Assembly: GCA_028287885.1 (NCBI GenBank)
Contig: JAQBOT010000208.1
Span: 1-7,328, forward strand
Length of the DNA: 7,328 bases
Direction: 5' to 3'
DNA from: Pedobacter sp.
GTDB taxonomy: Bacteria > Bacteroidota > Bacteroidia > Sphingobacteriales > Sphingobacteriaceae
Made by a program: the position numbers and the translations under genes
The notes under the pieces: model-generated
Databases searched by the model: none
The model's input: the letters and a program-made list of their open reading frames with translations, nothing else
Told to the model about the DNA's origin: nothing
Part shown: positions 5,701-7,328 of the stretch, in pieces
Numbering within the stretch: the first letter of the stretch is position 1
How the letters are laid out: every line of letters starts with the position of its first letter

Positions 5701-6789
5701 ATGCCCGAAACGATCTCTCCTCTAACTTCAATTTTAGATCAATTAACTGCGTTAGGGCATAAGAAAGTTGTTTTTTGCAATGATCCAGACACGGGCTTAA
5801 AAGCCATTATCGCCATACATGATACAACTCTTGGGCCAGCTTTAGGTGGCACCAGAATGTGGAATTATGAAACCGAAGAGGAAGCGCTTGAAGACGTACT
5901 CAGATTATCTAGAGGCATGACCTATAAGGCTGCAATTACAGGCCTGAATTTGGGTGGGGGTAAAGCAGTAATCATTGGTGATTCAAGAAAAGGAAAGTCT
6001 GAAGCGATGATGCGCAGTTACGGACGATTTATCAAGAACCTAAACGGCGAGTTCATAACTGCAGAAGACGTAGGAACAACCACCCGGGATATGGAGTTTA
6101 TCCGCATGGAGACGCAACATGTTACTGGCGTGCCGGAATCCATCGGTGGTGCTGGTGATCCTGCTCCGTATACGGCAAAAGGTGTATACCTGGGCATCAA
6201 GGCCTGTGTTAAAGAGGTGTTTGGAACAGATATGCTTGCTGGTCGCTCTGTAGTTGTACAAGGTATTGGTAACGTTGGAGAACATTTGGTTGAGCTGTTA
6301 AGGAATGAAAACGTTGAGGTTTTTATCAGCGATATCAATGTAGATAGAATGCAGGATGTTGCTCGCAGATACAAAGCCAAACCGATAGAAGCAGATAAGA
6401 TCTTTGGATTAAACGCTGATATCTATGCGCCTTGTGCACTTGGCGCAACGGTTAATGAACGCACGATAGAGAAAATGAAATTCGCTATCATCGCGGGATC
6501 TGCAAACAATCAGCTTGCTGATGAGCAGGTTCAGGGTAAAATGTTGCTGGAAAAAAACATCCTTTTTGCTCCTGATTATTTGATTAATGCAGGTGGTTTG
6601 ATCAACTGTTATTCTGAACTTACAGGATATGGCAAAAAGCGGACGATGCAGCTTACAGAGAACATCTACGACGCGACAAGAAACGTGATCCAAATGTCAA
6701 AAAGAGAGAATATCCCTACAATTATTGCGGCAAATAGAATCGCCGAACAAAGAATAATAAACATAAAGAAAATAAAATCATCCTTTTAG
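5701..6789 (+). CDS. Leucine dehydrogenase (Glu/Leu/Phe/Val dehydrogenase family)
   Basis: A complete 362-aa frame, about the length of Bacillus leucine dehydrogenases (about 360-430 aa in the family). The enzyme reversibly deaminates branched-chain L-amino acids to 2-oxoacids using NAD+. Motifs: GPALGGTRMW (45-54), RGMTYKAAITGLNLGGGKAV (71-90) with the substrate-binding Lys76 and catalytic Lys88, and TAEDVGTT (120-127) with Asp123. The C-terminal Rossmann domain has QGIGNVG (187-193) and an acidic Asp211 at the end of the second strand (ISDIN), which favours NAD+ over NADP+. APCALGA (243-249), GSANNQL (266-272) and APDYLINAGGLIN (290-302) match leucine dehydrogenase closely. In Bacteroidota it may supply primers for branched fatty acids (inference). 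The start has no Shine-Dalgarno; a good -7 box lies 27 bp upstream. nusB follows after 37 bp on the same strand. Valine or phenylalanine preference is not excluded. Confidence 0.95.
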   Translation: MPETISPLTSILDQLTALGHKKVVFCNDPDTGLKAIIAIHDTTLGPALGGTRMWNYETEEEALEDVLRLSRGMTYKAAITGLNLGGGKAVIIGDSRKGKSEAMMRSYGRFIKNLNGEFITAEDVGTTTRDMEFIRMETQHVTGVPESIGGAGDPAPYTAKGVYLGIKACVKEVFGTDMLAGRSVVVQGIGNVGEHLVELLRNENVEVFISDINVDRMQDVARRYKAKPIEADKIFGLNADIYAPCALGATVNERTIEKMKFAIIAGSANNQLADEQVQGKMLLEKNILFAPDYLINAGGLINCYSELTGYGKKRTMQLTENIYDATRNVIQMSKRENIPTIIAANRIAEQRIINIKKIKSSF

Positions 6790-6795
6790 TACACC

Positions 6796-6807
6796 GGTAT
6801 TCGTACC
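6796..6807 (+). other. Small TTCG-loop hairpin between dehydrogenase and nusB
   Basis: GGTA-TTCG-TACC is a perfect 4-bp stem with a UUCG loop, 7 nt after the dehydrogenase stop and 19 nt before the nusB start. It has no following T run, so it is not a standard terminator, and its loop-closing pair is A-U rather than the C-G that stabilises UUCG loops. It may be an mRNA stability or processing element, or chance. Confidence 0.25.
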
Positions 6808-6826
6808 ACTCGTTCTTACAAAAATC

Positions 6827-7327
6827 ATGTTAAACAGAAGGCACCTTAGAATTAAAGCTTTGCAAAATATTTTTGCATGGCAGATGACTGACAAGAGAGA
6901 CTTAGTTACCTCTAAAAAGAATCTGATGACCAGCATAGACAATGTCTATGAAATGTACGTCAGAATGCTCGCTTTGTTGTCGGAAATTACAGAATACACT
7001 GCTATCGATGCCATTGAACGCTCGAATAAGCACTTTCCAACTCCGGAGGATCTAAATCCAAATCAAAAATTACTGCACAACAAATTTATTGTACTACTAC
7101 AAAAGAATCCTGAGTTTCAAGCTGCGGTAAACAAGTACCAGATCAACTGGAATGCAGAGCCTGATTTCCTGAAAACGATCTACAATAAGCTAAAGAGCAC
7201 ACCTGTGTACACGGCATACCTTGCTGATCCGGATGACAGTCTGGAGGGTTCAATAGAAATTATCAAATTCATCGTTAGGAAGATCATTCTGAATAGCCAT
7301 AACATCATTCAGGCATTCGAAGATTAA
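6827..7327 (+). CDS. nusB: NusB (long Bacteroidota form), reading frame closed early after 166 aa; possibly disrupted
   Basis: ATG at 6827, preceded by an A/T-rich leader. The start MLNRRHLRIKALQNIFAWQ (1-19) and the region PTPEDLNPNQKLLHNKF (71-87) identify the N-terminal extension typical of Bacteroidota NusB, an RNA-binding transcription antitermination factor that works with NusA, NusE (S10) and NusG on rRNA operons. The family length here is about 300 residues, with the canonical NusB helical domain in the C-terminal part. This frame instead meets TAA at 7325-7327, straight after NIIQAFED, where relatives continue with a Phe-Glu-Glu/Asp-(Lys/Asn) segment and a Trp-containing stretch. An extra T in GATTAAT would explain it: without one T the frame reads Asp-Asn and stays open to the edge. 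Only one base follows, so whether this is a true mutation, a sequencing error or a genuine short ORF cannot be settled here. Confidence 0.8.
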   Translation: MLNRRHLRIKALQNIFAWQMTDKRDLVTSKKNLMTSIDNVYEMYVRMLALLSEITEYTAIDAIERSNKHFPTPEDLNPNQKLLHNKFIVLLQKNPEFQAAVNKYQINWNAEPDFLKTIYNKLKSTPVYTAYLADPDDSLEGSIEIIKFIVRKIILNSHNIIQAFED

Positions 7328-7328
7328 T

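Noticed and set aside
6018..6380. 120-codon minus-strand frame opposite leucine dehydrogenase
   Set aside because: Antisense shadow of an unmistakable enzyme-coding frame; no motifs of its own.
1..7328. Defence system, CRISPR array, prophage, integron or transposon
   Set aside because: No repeats of suitable length, no transposase, integrase or nuclease motifs, and the gene content in the right half is typical core chromosome for Bacteroidota.

Overview
The window looks like ordinary chromosome from a member of the Bacteroidota, most likely the Sphingobacteriales (Pedobacter/Mucilaginibacter-like). Four things point there: a DUF3276 (PUR-domain) protein, a long-form NusB N-terminus, translation starts without Shine-Dalgarno sequences behind A/T-rich leaders, and a TAnnTTTG-type -7 promoter box. 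The order DUF3276 / ABC exporter / leucine-type dehydrogenase / nusB is, from memory, common in this phylum. The taxonomic call is an inference from gene content, not from a marker gene.

Layout. Positions 1-777 (+) hold the C-terminal three quarters of a luciferase-like flavin-dependent oxidoreductase, cut by the left edge. Its 3' end overlaps by 7 bp, tail to tail, a 199-aa conserved protein of unknown function at 771-1370 (-). A 130-bp divergent spacer leads to two small (+) ORFs in tandem (1501-1722 and 1743-1955), which end 14 bp from a convergent eight-helix TspO/MBR-like membrane protein at 1970-2764 (-). A 99-bp divergent spacer with dyads and repeated ATAAAG hexamers precedes an unrecognised 133-aa protein at 2864-3265 (+). 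A perfect bidirectional terminator (3365-3394) separates it from the convergent DUF3276 gene (3405-3749, -). DUF3276 lies 49 bp downstream of a full ABC exporter (3799-5589, -). A 111-bp divergent spacer carries a good Bacteroidota -7 box and leads to leucine dehydrogenase (5701-6789, +). Then comes a nusB reading frame (6827-7327, +) that hits an in-frame TAA one base before the window ends.

How the genes work together. No single pathway is evident. The dehydrogenase (branched-chain amino acid catabolism or synthesis of branched-chain acyl primers) and nusB (transcription antitermination) share a strand and a 37-bp gap, so they may be co-transcribed. The ABC exporter and DUF3276 may likewise form a unit on the opposite strand. 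The left half is a patchwork of short, mostly uncharacterised genes in alternating directions.

I found no CRISPR array, tRNA, rRNA, insertion sequence, phage gene or defence system. The observations most worth checking are the early stop in nusB, the Glu-to-Asp change at the ABC catalytic position, and the apparently clashing divergent promoters before the dehydrogenase. No stretch longer than 300 bp lacks a gene.
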